Below, piece after piece: positions 6,829 through 13,928 of a stretch of 17,532 nt of DNA. This DNA is from Pseudomonadota bacterium (GTDB lineage: Bacteria > Pseudomonadota > Gammaproteobacteria > Acidiferrobacterales > UBA6901). A program made the position numbers and the translations under genes. The first letter of the stretch is position 1. Each line of letters starts with the position of its first letter. The stretch is taken from positions 1 to 17,532 of the forward strand of contig JAJYEK010000070.1 in NCBI GenBank assembly GCA_021785795.1. The letters are read 5' to 3'. Under the pieces are notes generated by a model that was not told the DNA's origin, ran no database searches, and saw only the letters and a program-made list of their open reading frames with translations.

Positions 6829-8934
6829 TCAGACGGCGTTTGCCTGCCACGGATTGGCAAGCGGCCTGTCCGAGGCCAGGGTCTGTTCGCTCTCGAAGCT
6901 GTAATCCATGTCACTGGCCGGAGGGCTCAGGCTCTCCCCCTGGACGTAGTCGAGCCCGCAGTTCCACAGCAGCGAGAATACGGCCATGTCTTCTACGCGC
7001 GTGGCAATGCTTTGCTTGCTGCACGACCTGGCGTCATCGGCTGCGCGCCGCAGAACTGATTCCACCGCGCACTCGGGCACCGAGCAATTGATCTTGATGA
7101 AGTCGGCGGGAATTTTCGCCAGAGCCTGCACGCTGAACAAGTCCGGTCTGTAATCGTCCAGCACCACACCGATGCCCGCGTTTTTTACCTTTTGCAGGAA
7201 CTGGTGCATGGCTGCGCCCCGATGCAGCAGTGCGGCCCCCGGTATCTGAAAATGAAGTCGCGCCGCACTCAGACGCGTCGCCTTAAGATGCTGCTCGATG
7301 GCCGGCAGAAGCATTCGATCGTCCGCGGCCGACTGCGACAGCGGGATGAAAAGCTCGGCATGCGCCCGCCGCCGGCTGCATTTTGCCAGCGTGGTAATTG
7401 CTTGCTGGAGCACCCAGCGGTCGATCGTGCTCGCCAGGCCGTCCATTTCAGCCGCTGGCATGAAACGCGCAGCTGGCACGAGCGCTCCATCCGCCGTTTC
7501 CAGAACCACGTGTGCCTCGTAGTACTGGCGTGGTTCGCCACGCAGATTGATCACAGGCTGGAATAGCAGTTGGTAGCGCTCCCTGGATATCGCGTCCCGC
7601 AGTTCGGATTCGAGCGCATGTGCGCACGCGATCTGCACGACCGGAGCCTCCGTGGCTACTGCTTCCGGGGCAGGCGGCGAGGCCACGGCAAGCCGAGCGG
7701 CTTGCGGCGGGTCATCGCGGTGAAACGCCTCTGCCAATAGCCTGTGGCGGTCTGCAACCGGGTATTCGATCTCCACCAGGTGCAGTCCGAAACGGAAATC
7801 GAAGTGCTCCGTTCCTTCCTTGAACCGGAAATCGGCAGTCATCTGCTGCAGCGTCCGCAGCAGTGCCCCGGCCGCATCACGCGCAGTTGAGCACAGCAGA
7901 ATCGCAAACTGGCCTCCGCCTACTCTACCGACAAGCTGCTGTTCGGTCAGCTGTGCGCACAACTGGCGGGTCAGCATGAGCAGAAGGCGGTCGCAGGTTT
8001 CATGGCCTAGCGTTTCGTTGATTTCCCTGATCTGGTGCAGTTCCAGTCCGATCAGGAAGCTGGGGCCGTAGTCGGCGTGCACCCGCTCGATTGCCTTTCC
8101 TAGCTCCTGAAGGAAGTACGGCCGGTTGCACAGACCGGTAAGAGCGTCGCGCTGGTGCAGGAACTGCAGTCGAGTTTCAAGCGCCTTGCGCTTGGATATG
8201 TCCGTAACGACAATCTGCACGCAGGGTTCGGCTTCGATGTTCACTGCAGACACGGTGATCTCGACCGGCAGCTCCTCACCGGTGCGGGTCACTGCGGTGT
8301 ATTCGCGCGAGTCCCGGAATCCATCCGGACTGCGCAGCTGGGATTTGAATCGACCCCGGTCCCTGTTGATCACCAAGTTGAGAATCGGAACGCCTTTCAG
8401 CTCGCCGATGTCATGGTAGCCGACGAGGGCGAGGTAGCTTGGATTGGCGTCCACATACATGCCGTCGTGGCAATAGCATACAGCCTCGCGAGACCCTTCG
8501 ATCATCACGCGGTACCGGTCCTCCAGACTGCGCATTGCGTCGGCAGTTCTAGTTGATGCCCTGCGGTCGGCGGCTGCCAGCAGTTCGCGCTGCAATGCCG
8601 GCAATAGGCGCCCCCATTGGCCCTTTTGGATCACATCCCGTGCGCCGTCTGCCATGACCTGGTGCAGCTCGCGGTCGCCGATCTTGCGGGTCACGACAAT
8701 CACGGGAATATCGAGATCGCGATCTTTTAGGGCCGCGAGCGCCTTCGTTGTACTCATCCGGTCCATGTCCTGATCGATGAGCAGCGCGTCCCATTCGGAG
8801 CCGCAGAGCGCCGCCTTGAGTTCGTCAGGATCCGTCACCCGGCAGGTTCGCACGGGCTCCCGCGCCTGGCGCAGCGCCTGAATGCACTGTTCGGCGTCGT
8901 CTGGGGAGTCGTCGGCGATCAGTATTCTTAGCAT
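6829..8934 (-). CDS. FimX-like REC-PAS-GGDEF-EAL protein with degenerate catalytic motifs
   Basis: 701 residues when started at ATG 8934, where the receiver domain begins naturally (MLRILIADDSPDD). A longer frame from a TTG at 9018 adds 28 basic residues unlike a receiver domain. Domains are REC (about 1-120; acidic D8-D9, acceptor D54, T82, K104), PAS (about 138-250), GGDEF-like (about 258-400) and EAL-like (about 440-675). The GGDEF signature reads GGGQF at 339-343, so cyclase activity is not expected. The EAL motif reads EAH (473-475), DDFG is DDYR (593-596) and the late EGVE-type motif is TRVED, so phosphodiesterase activity is also unlikely. The FQPVINLRG, YYEAH and LLWNCGLDYVQG segments and the domain order resemble FimX, a c-di-GMP receptor controlling type IV pilus assembly. 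No pilus gene is in the window. No strong ribosome site precedes the ATG. Confidence 0.9.
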   Translation of the reverse strand: MLRILIADDSPDDAEQCIQALRQAREPVRTCRVTDPDELKAALCGSEWDALLIDQDMDRMSTTKALAALKDRDLDIPVIVVTRKIGDRELHQVMADGARDVIQKGQWGRLLPALQRELLAAADRRASTRTADAMRSLEDRYRVMIEGSREAVCYCHDGMYVDANPSYLALVGYHDIGELKGVPILNLVINRDRGRFKSQLRSPDGFRDSREYTAVTRTGEELPVEITVSAVNIEAEPCVQIVVTDISKRKALETRLQFLHQRDALTGLCNRPYFLQELGKAIERVHADYGPSFLIGLELHQIREINETLGHETCDRLLLMLTRQLCAQLTEQQLVGRVGGGQFAILLCSTARDAAGALLRTLQQMTADFRFKEGTEHFDFRFGLHLVEIEYPVADRHRLLAEAFHRDDPPQAARLAVASPPAPEAVATEAPVVQIACAHALESELRDAISRERYQLLFQPVINLRGEPRQYYEAHVVLETADGALVPAARFMPAAEMDGLASTIDRWVLQQAITTLAKCSRRRAHAELFIPLSQSAADDRMLLPAIEQHLKATRLSAARLHFQIPGAALLHRGAAMHQFLQKVKNAGIGVVLDDYRPDLFSVQALAKIPADFIKINCSVPECAVESVLRRAADDARSCSKQSIATRVEDMAVFSLLWNCGLDYVQGESLSPPASDMDYSFESEQTLASDRPLANPWQANAV

Positions 8935-9589
8935 GGTTTGTTGCCGTGATCGATTTGTCGGTGTGCGCCGGGGGGCCGGTTGAGCGGCCGATCGGCTGCA
9001 TCTTTTTCCGCGCAGCAACGCTGCCCGGTTTGCCAGCGCGACGGTTCCGACTCTTTAAGTGATGGCGCTGGGCCTGCGCGATGTCCGGGCGGCATCACTG
9101 GCGGGCCCGCTGGAGCATCGTGACGTCAGATACAAAGCATATTTCGTACCAATGGGCGTGGGACACCGGAAAACGGAGTATAAGTCAATGAATCTATGTG
9201 GGTTCATTAGGGTGCTGCGGGTGGATGCTGCGAAGCATTCGGGCGGTGCTGAGGTGCTGACCGACGGCGTGTCGATGCCGATTGTCGGCAATGACCAGTG
9301 TCGGGGCGAAACGGGGCTCGATCTGCCGCATTACTGCCGTACGGGCGGGCCAGCCGGCATTTCGTCGCCTAATCCCGGAGCGGGTCCTGTTCCGTGGCAG
9401 CGGCAAACCCAGGACGCTTCCGCCGGGGCCAATTCTGGCCGCAGTCCGGGCATGCCCGGGCGGTTGCTTACGACCGGGTCTGGGGTATGATTCGCCCTCT
9501 TGGCCTCGACACGAAGCGCATAGTGGTGCCGTGGGGCTAACCTCCCGCAATCCGCAGACCCGGCACGCAACCGTGATGGAGGAGCACCC
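8935..9589. other. 655-bp gap without a convincing gene
   Basis: The gap separates the divergent FimX-like and molybdenum hydroxylase genes. Open frames here on both strands lack ribosome sites and family motifs, and I reject them. The part at about 9120-9210 is AT-richer than its surroundings and contains TATA-like words on both strands (for example 9177-9184), which suits a regulatory region. A perfect 10-bp palindrome GCCGATCGGC sits at 8987-8996, about 55 bp upstream of the FimX-like start. A candidate promoter for the molybdenum operon is at 9464-9491. No tRNA or known riboswitch fold was recognised. Confidence 0.5.
9464..9491 (+). promoter_or_regulatory. Candidate promoter of the molybdenum hydroxylase operon
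   Basis: TTGCTT (9464-9469) and TATGAT (9486-9491) are separated by 16 bases, giving a weak -35 with a good -10. The predicted transcript would have a leader of about 90 bases before the ATG at 9590. In that leader CCTCC (9541-9545) could pair with the GGAGG (9578-9582) of the ribosome site, but only over 5 bp. Confidence 0.4.
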
Positions 9590-10054
9590 ATGATCCAGCT
9601 TTACGTTAACGGCAGTCGGCATTCCCTCGATGTGGATCCCAGCACGCCGCTGCTGTGGATTTTGCGCGACACCCTCGGGCTCACCGGTACCAAGTATGGC
9701 TGCGGAATCGCTGCCTGCGGAGCCTGCACCGTACATGTCGACGGCCAGGCGCTGCGGTCCTGCGTTACGCCGGTATCTTCGGTGGAAGGAAAGCACGTTA
9801 CCACGATAGAAGGGTTGTCGGACGACGGCGGACATCCAGTACAGCAGGCATGGGTTGCCGAGGAGGTGCCCCAGTGTGGGTTCTGCCAGTCCGGCCAGAT
9901 TATGGCGGCAGTGGCCCTGCTTGCCGGGAATCCGCGGCCCACAGATGCGGACATCGAAGATGCCATGTCGGGAATCATTTGCCGGTGTGGTACGTATCAG
10001 CGTATTCGCCGGGCCATCCGGCGGGCCGCGCAGAGCATGGCCAGGGAGGCATGA
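9590..10054 (+). CDS. [2Fe-2S] subunit of a molybdenum hydroxylase (IorA/xanthine dehydrogenase small-subunit family)
   Basis: A 154-residue iron-sulfur electron-transfer subunit of a xanthine oxidase-family enzyme. The N-terminal plant-ferredoxin-like domain carries C38, C43, C46 and C58 (CGIAACGAC then SC). The helical C-terminal domain carries C96, C99, C131 and C133 (QCGFCQSGQ and [10 protein letters not shown]), so both cluster sites are complete. The length is typical of stand-alone small subunits such as IorA. An excellent ribosome site GGAGGAG (9578-9584) lies 5 bases before the ATG. Its TGA at 10052-10054 is one base before the ATG of the large subunit, so the two are made together. 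It passes electrons from the Mo site. No FAD subunit is encoded nearby, so the final acceptor is unknown. It has no export signal of its own and would be carried out with the Tat-tagged large subunit. Confidence 0.96.
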   Translation: MIQLYVNGSRHSLDVDPSTPLLWILRDTLGLTGTKYGCGIAACGACTVHVDGQALRSCVTPVSSVEGKHVTTIEGLSDDGGHPVQQAWVAEEVPQCGFCQSGQIMAAVALLAGNPRPTDADIEDAMSGIICRCGTYQRIRRAIRRAAQSMAREA

Positions 10055-10055
10055 T

Positions 10056-12194
10056 ATGGGCGAGATGGTCACGATCGGACGGCGCAGCTTCCTCAAATAT
10101 ACCGCTGCTGCTGGCGGGGGCCTGCTCATCGGCTTCTCCCTGCCGGCGCGGGCATCGCAGATCGGGATGGAACCAGCCGCCGCTGAATTTGCGCCGAACG
10201 CATGGATCCGGGTGAGCCCAGACAATGTAGTCACGCTGATGGTTGCCAGTTCGGAGATGGGGCAGGGCGTGATGACCGCCATACCTATGCTGGCTGCCGA
10301 CGAAATGGACGCGGACTGGAGCAGGGTGCGCATTGAAACCGCGCCCGCCGCGCGAGAATACTTCAATCCGCTCATCGGCCAGCAGCTTACCGGAGGCAGC
10401 ACTGCAGTGCGTGCTTTCTGGATGCCCGTACGCCAAGCCGGCGCCGCCGCCCGGGCAATGTTGATCGAGGCGGCAGCGGCAACGTGGGCGGTGCCCGCAG
10501 CGCAATGTCATACCGATAACGGTACTGTCGTGCACCGTGCGAGCGGGCGGAAGCTGAGTTACGGTGCGCTGGCGGACAAAGCGGCCGCCCTGCCCGTGCC
10601 AAAAAGCGTCGTTCTCAAGGAACCGTCGGAATTTCGCCTTATTGGTACGCCGGTGGCGCGGGTCGATACACCCGCCAAGGTTGCGGGCAAAGCGGTCTTT
10701 GGGCAGGACGTTCGGCTTTCCGGAATGCTGACTGCGCTGGTCCTGCGTTGCCCGGTCTTCGGGGGCAGGCTCGCCGGGTTTGATGCCGCCGCAGCGCGTG
10801 CCGTTCCTGGCGTCCGGGCGGTCTTTGCCATCGAATCCGGCGTGGCCGTGGTGGCCGAGGGTTTTTGGTCGGCCAAGACCGGACGGGATGCGCTGCGCGC
10901 GCGCTGGGATGAGGGCGCTAATGCGGCATTGAGCAGCGCTGTCATCAAGCGGCGTTTCGAGGAGGCGGCACGGCGGCCCGGTGCTGTGGCGCGCAACGTT
11001 GGCAATGCGGGTGCGGCAGAGGCGAGCTCGACGACGAGGCTCGATGCGATATACGAGGTTCCGTTTCTCGCGCACGCCTGTATGGAACCGATGAATTGCA
11101 CTGCCGACGTGCGTCCGGATCGCTGCGACGTATGGGTCCCTACCCAGGCCCAGACCGGGGCGCAGCGGACAGCAGCCGCGATCACCGGGCTGCCCGAGGG
11201 TCGGGTTATGATCCATACGACGTTTCTGGGCGGCGGGTTCGGGCGGCGCTCGGAGCAGGATTTCGTTTCCGAGGCCGTGCAGATATCGAAAACCGTCCGT
11301 GCTCCGGTAAAACTGCTGTGGACACGCGAAGACGACATGCAGCACGATTTCTATCGTCCTGCAACCTACAACGTCCTTTCCGCCGGAATCGGAGGCCGCG
11401 GCGCGCTGTTGTCCTGGCGGCACCATATCGTGGGGCCGTCGATATTCGCGCGGGTTTTCCCGAAATCTATCAAGAACGGCATCGATCCGACTTCCGTCGA
11501 AGGCGCAGCCAATCTGCCTTACGCTGTGCCGAATATCCACGTCACCTATGTCCTTGACGATCCCGGCGTTCCGGTCGGCTTCTGGCGTTCGGTGGGCTCA
11601 TCCCAGAACGCCTTTGTGACGGAATGCTTTCTCGATGAGGTTGCGCACGCGACCGGCAGGGATCCGTACCAGATGCGCAGAGCACTGCTGAACAAGCATC
11701 CGCGGCATCTGGCGGTGCTTGATCTTGCTGCCAGACAGGCAGGCTGGGGCAGACCGCTGCCGCCAGGCCGCCATCATGGCATTGCAGTGGCCGGATCATT
11801 CGGCAGCTATGTTGCCGAGGTCGCCGAGGTGTCCATTTCGGCGCATGGCGGGGTCCGCGTGCACCGGGTGGTCTGCGCGGTCGATTGCGGTATGGTGGTT
11901 AACCCCGATACCGTGAAAGCGCAGATGGAGAGCGGGATCGTGTACGGCCTGTCGGCTGCGCTTGCCGACGAGATCACGATCAAAGATGGTCGGGTCCAGC
12001 AGAGCAATTTCAACGATTATCCGGTGCTGCGTATGGACAGCATGCCCGAGATCGAAGTGCACATCGTACGCAGCGCCGAGCCCCCGGGCGGGATCGGGGA
12101 GCCGGGAACTCCGCCGATCGCCCCGGCTGTTGCGAACGCGGTATTTGCCGCCACCGGCAGGCCCATCCGGCGCCTGCCGATCCGGATTGCCTGA
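10056..12194 (+). CDS. Tat-exported molybdopterin-binding subunit of a molybdenum hydroxylase (IorB/aldehyde dehydrogenase-like)
   Basis: A 712-residue catalytic subunit of the xanthine oxidase family. The start is ATG 10056, six bases after GGGAGG (10044-10049); longer frames run into the upstream gene. The N-terminus is a twin-arginine signal (R9-R10-SFLK, then a Gly/Ala/Leu core and an Ala-x-Ala-like end near 33), so the folded enzyme should be periplasmic. Family marks include EMGQG (67-71), a GGGFGRR loop (392-398) and the C-terminal GIGEPG, whose E682 aligns with the catalytic glutamate of the family. IorB-type and related aldehyde-oxidising enzymes use molybdopterin cytosine dinucleotide, which matches the MocA-like gene downstream. 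The substrate (N-heterocycle, aldehyde or other) cannot be read from the sequence. The protein is a little shorter than IorB proteins, which I recall as closer to 750-800 residues. Confidence 0.94.
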   Translation: MGEMVTIGRRSFLKYTAAAGGGLLIGFSLPARASQIGMEPAAAEFAPNAWIRVSPDNVVTLMVASSEMGQGVMTAIPMLAADEMDADWSRVRIETAPAAREYFNPLIGQQLTGGSTAVRAFWMPVRQAGAAARAMLIEAAAATWAVPAAQCHTDNGTVVHRASGRKLSYGALADKAAALPVPKSVVLKEPSEFRLIGTPVARVDTPAKVAGKAVFGQDVRLSGMLTALVLRCPVFGGRLAGFDAAAARAVPGVRAVFAIESGVAVVAEGFWSAKTGRDALRARWDEGANAALSSAVIKRRFEEAARRPGAVARNVGNAGAAEASSTTRLDAIYEVPFLAHACMEPMNCTADVRPDRCDVWVPTQAQTGAQRTAAAITGLPEGRVMIHTTFLGGGFGRRSEQDFVSEAVQISKTVRAPVKLLWTREDDMQHDFYRPATYNVLSAGIGGRGALLSWRHHIVGPSIFARVFPKSIKNGIDPTSVEGAANLPYAVPNIHVTYVLDDPGVPVGFWRSVGSSQNAFVTECFLDEVAHATGRDPYQMRRALLNKHPRHLAVLDLAARQAGWGRPLPPGRHHGIAVAGSFGSYVAEVAEVSISAHGGVRVHRVVCAVDCGMVVNPDTVKAQMESGIVYGLSAALADEITIKDGRVQQSNFNDYPVLRMDSMPEIEVHIVRSAEPPGGIGEPGTPPIAPAVANAVFAATGRPIRRLPIRIA

Positions 12195-12208
12195 CGCGCG
12201 CTGTCACC

Positions 12209-13219
12209 ATGGAAGCTCCCGATCTCGAAGTCCTGCGCTGCGCGGTGGCATGGTCCGAGCAGGGGCAGGAGGTGTGTCTTGTGACTGTGGCGGCGACCTG
12301 GGGTTCGTCGCCGCGCCCCGCCGGTTCCATGCTGGCGCTGCGTGCCGATGGCCGCATGGCGGGGTCGGTGTCCGGCGGTTGTGTGGAGGAAGATCTCGTG
12401 CAGCGCCTGCGGAAGCAAGAACTCACCGGCGGACTTCCCGAAACCCTGCGTTACGGCGTGACCTCCGACGAGGCGAGGCGTTTCGGACTGCCGTGCGGAG
12501 GGCTGCTGGAACTCGTCGTGGAGCGCTTGAGTTCCGTGGAGCCTTTGCGTGCCATCATGCGCGCCATCGATGCGCGCACGTTGATCGCGCGGCGCCTGTG
12601 CCTGGCCACCGGAGAGGCGAGTCTGCATGCGGCCGAACGCGGCCAGGATTTCTTTTGGGATGGGCGGAATATGGTCAAGGTCTTCGGACCCGCGTGGCGC
12701 CTGCTCATTATTGGCGCCGGGCAGATTTCGCGCTACCTAGCACAGATGGCAACGGCGCTCGACTATGAAGCGATCGTTTGTGATCCGCGTGTCGAATATC
12801 GCGATGCCTGGTCCGTCGACGGCATCACGGTCGATGCCTCCATGCCCGATGACGTAGCGGCTGCATTGGCAAACGATGCACGCAGCGCCGTAATTGCCCT
12901 CACGCACGATCCGAAGCTAGACGATTTGGCATTGATGCAGGCCTTGGGTTCCGAAGCCTTTTATGTAGGGGCGCTCGGGTCGACTGCCAACAATGCCCGG
13001 CGTCGTGAACGTCTTGTGTCGCTCGGCCTTTCGCCTGATACCGTCGCACGACTCCACGGGCCTGTCGGTTTGCGCATCGGCAGCCGTACGCCGCCGGAAA
13101 TCGCGGTAGCCATACTCGCAGAGCTGACCGCCGTGCGCGCGGGTATGGCGCCTGCCCTGGTGTCCGGCTTTGCTTCGTCGACCGGGCACTGCGCGCCCGA
13201 GCACGAAACTGTCGCGTGA
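12209..13219 (+). CDS. XdhC/CoxI-family molybdenum cofactor maturation protein
   Basis: A 336-residue member of the XdhC/CoxI family, which binds molybdenum cofactor, supports its sulfuration and delivers it to xanthine oxidase-type enzymes. The N-terminal domain (about 8-80) has the diagnostic TWGSSPRPAGSML followed by GSVSGGCVEED. The C-terminal Rossmann-like domain starts at LLIIGAGQIS (about 168) and contains ALTHDPKLDD, YVGALGS and the family's closing GLRIGSRTPPEIAVAILAE. The length is typical. It lies 14 bp after the large-subunit stop and has no obvious Shine-Dalgarno, so it probably depends on translation of the gene before it. Its stop TGA (13217-13219) is one base before the GTG proposed for the next gene. 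It is cytoplasmic and acts before Tat export of the enzyme. Confidence 0.94.
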   Translation: MEAPDLEVLRCAVAWSEQGQEVCLVTVAATWGSSPRPAGSMLALRADGRMAGSVSGGCVEEDLVQRLRKQELTGGLPETLRYGVTSDEARRFGLPCGGLLELVVERLSSVEPLRAIMRAIDARTLIARRLCLATGEASLHAAERGQDFFWDGRNMVKVFGPAWRLLIIGAGQISRYLAQMATALDYEAIVCDPRVEYRDAWSVDGITVDASMPDDVAAALANDARSAVIALTHDPKLDDLALMQALGSEAFYVGALGSTANNARRRERLVSLGLSPDTVARLHGPVGLRIGSRTPPEIAVAILAELTAVRAGMAPALVSGFASSTGHCAPEHETVA

Positions 13220-13220
13220 C

Positions 13221-13772
13221 GTGATCGCAGGGGTACTGCTGGCCGGCGGCGCCGGGCGCCGATTCGGGGGGAACAAGCTGCTTCATCCGTTGCCTGACGG
13301 TTGTGCCATCGGTGTGATGGCAGCTCGCAATCTGGTTCGGGGTCTGCCGCGGTCCGTGGCGGTGGTCCGGCCGGGCGATGACGAGCTCGCGGCGCGCCTG
13401 GAGGAAGAGGGGCTGGGCGTGATGTACTGCAGCGAATCGCCGCACGGAATGGGCCATAGCATTGCGTGCGGTGTGGCCGCCACCAGCGAAGCCGGAGGCT
13501 GGGTGCTGGCGCTTGCGGACATGCCGTTTATCCGGTCTGCCACCATAGCCGCGGTGGGTGCGGCGATTGAGCGTGGGGCTGCAATTGCGGTTGCAGAATA
13601 CCGCGGGCAGCGCGGGCACCCGGTAGGATTTGATGCGCAACTGCGAGCGGAGCTGTTGCAGTTGCGCGGAGACACCGGTGCACGCAGTATCGTTGCGCGC
13701 CATGCAGACCTCGTTGTGCGGATCCCCGTGGATGATTCGGGGGTCATGCAGGACATTGACACGCCCGGCTGA
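13221..13772 (+). CDS. mocA: Molybdenum cofactor cytidylyltransferase, MocA-like
   Basis: A 183-residue nucleotidyltransferase, with GTG 13221 chosen because the fold starts right there (VIAGVLLAGGAGRRFGGNK). A TTG at 13170 would add 17 residues inside the previous gene. The LAGGxGxRFGGxK loop binds the nucleotide. LALADMPF carries the metal-binding Asp, and RGHPVGF plus the terminal VMQDIDTPG match the MocA/MobA-like family. MocA transfers CMP from CTP to molybdopterin, giving the cytosine dinucleotide cofactor used by IorB-like enzymes. The GRRFGGNK loop alone does not decide between CTP and GTP, but the operon context favours CTP. The C-terminus stops right after DIDTPG, about ten residues earlier than E. 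coli MocA. It is last in the operon, and a hairpin overlaps its stop. Confidence 0.85.
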   Translation: MIAGVLLAGGAGRRFGGNKLLHPLPDGCAIGVMAARNLVRGLPRSVAVVRPGDDELAARLEEEGLGVMYCSESPHGMGHSIACGVAATSEAGGWVLALADMPFIRSATIAAVGAAIERGAAIAVAEYRGQRGHPVGFDAQLRAELLQLRGDTGARSIVARHADLVVRIPVDDSGVMQDIDTPG

Positions 13773-13780
13773 CGCCGGGC
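13763..13780 (+). terminator. Hairpin overlapping the mocA stop, possible terminator
   Basis: GCCCGGC (13763-13769), loop TGAC, GCCGGGC (13774-13780) is a perfect 7-bp GC stem that contains the mocA stop codon in its loop. What follows is only weakly T-rich (ATGTTGTCGG), so it is not a standard intrinsic terminator. It may be a weak terminator, or a structure protecting the 3' end of the message. Confidence 0.4.
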
Positions 13781-13847
13781 ATGTTGTCGGCCGTTAAAGC
13801 GAACCCCACGCCGCGTGGCCAGTCCGTTTACAGGACGAGGCGGCGCC

Positions 13848-13876
13848 CTTGAAACAGACGCGCGTAGACCCTAAAT
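13848..13876 (+). promoter_or_regulatory. Sigma-32-like heat-shock promoter of htpG
   Basis: CTTGAAA (13848-13854), preceded by CC, is followed after 14 bases by CCCTAAAT (13869-13876). This compares well with the heat-shock consensus of CTTGAAA and CCCCATnT, with two mismatches in the -10. It lies about 50 bp upstream of the htpG start, and htpG is a classic heat-shock gene. A second CCCATTT at 13878-13884 is too far from the -35 box. The ribosome site AAGGAG (13910-13915) is unusually far, 13 bases, from the ATG. Confidence 0.5.
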
Positions 13877-13928
13877 TCCCATTTCGAGATTTCCGGAAAA
13901 ACCTATTTGAAGGAGCCCGTTCCGTACC

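Noticed and set aside
8935..9018. Upstream extension of the FimX-like protein from a TTG codon
   Set aside because: The extra 28 residues are Arg/Gln/Thr-rich and precede the natural start of the receiver domain at ATG 8934.
9055..9370. Possible decayed GGDEF remnant on the minus strand (GLGDEM, then a stop, then a TIGID stretch)
   Set aside because: The likeness to a GGDEF motif and its following SIG-x strand is only a few residues and no upstream helix pattern agrees. A frame-tolerant search against GGDEF domains would settle it.
9059..9490. Plus-strand open frame of 143 codons in the gap before the molybdenum operon
   Set aside because: No ribosome site, low-complexity Gly/Pro/Arg end, no recognisable domain, and it overlaps the candidate promoter.
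9855..10055. Upstream extension of the molybdopterin subunit into the [2Fe-2S] gene
   Set aside because: The Tat signal begins at ATG 10056, which has a strong ribosome site. The extension is the out-of-frame reading of the upstream gene.
9194..10402. Long minus-strand open frame over the gap and the [2Fe-2S] gene
   Set aside because: Most of it lies opposite well-supported molybdenum hydroxylase genes; the composition is shadow-like and no motif is seen.
9975..11540. 521-codon minus-strand open frame inside the molybdopterin subunit
   Set aside because: It is entirely antisense to a gene with conserved family motifs; Arg/His-rich translation without domain features.
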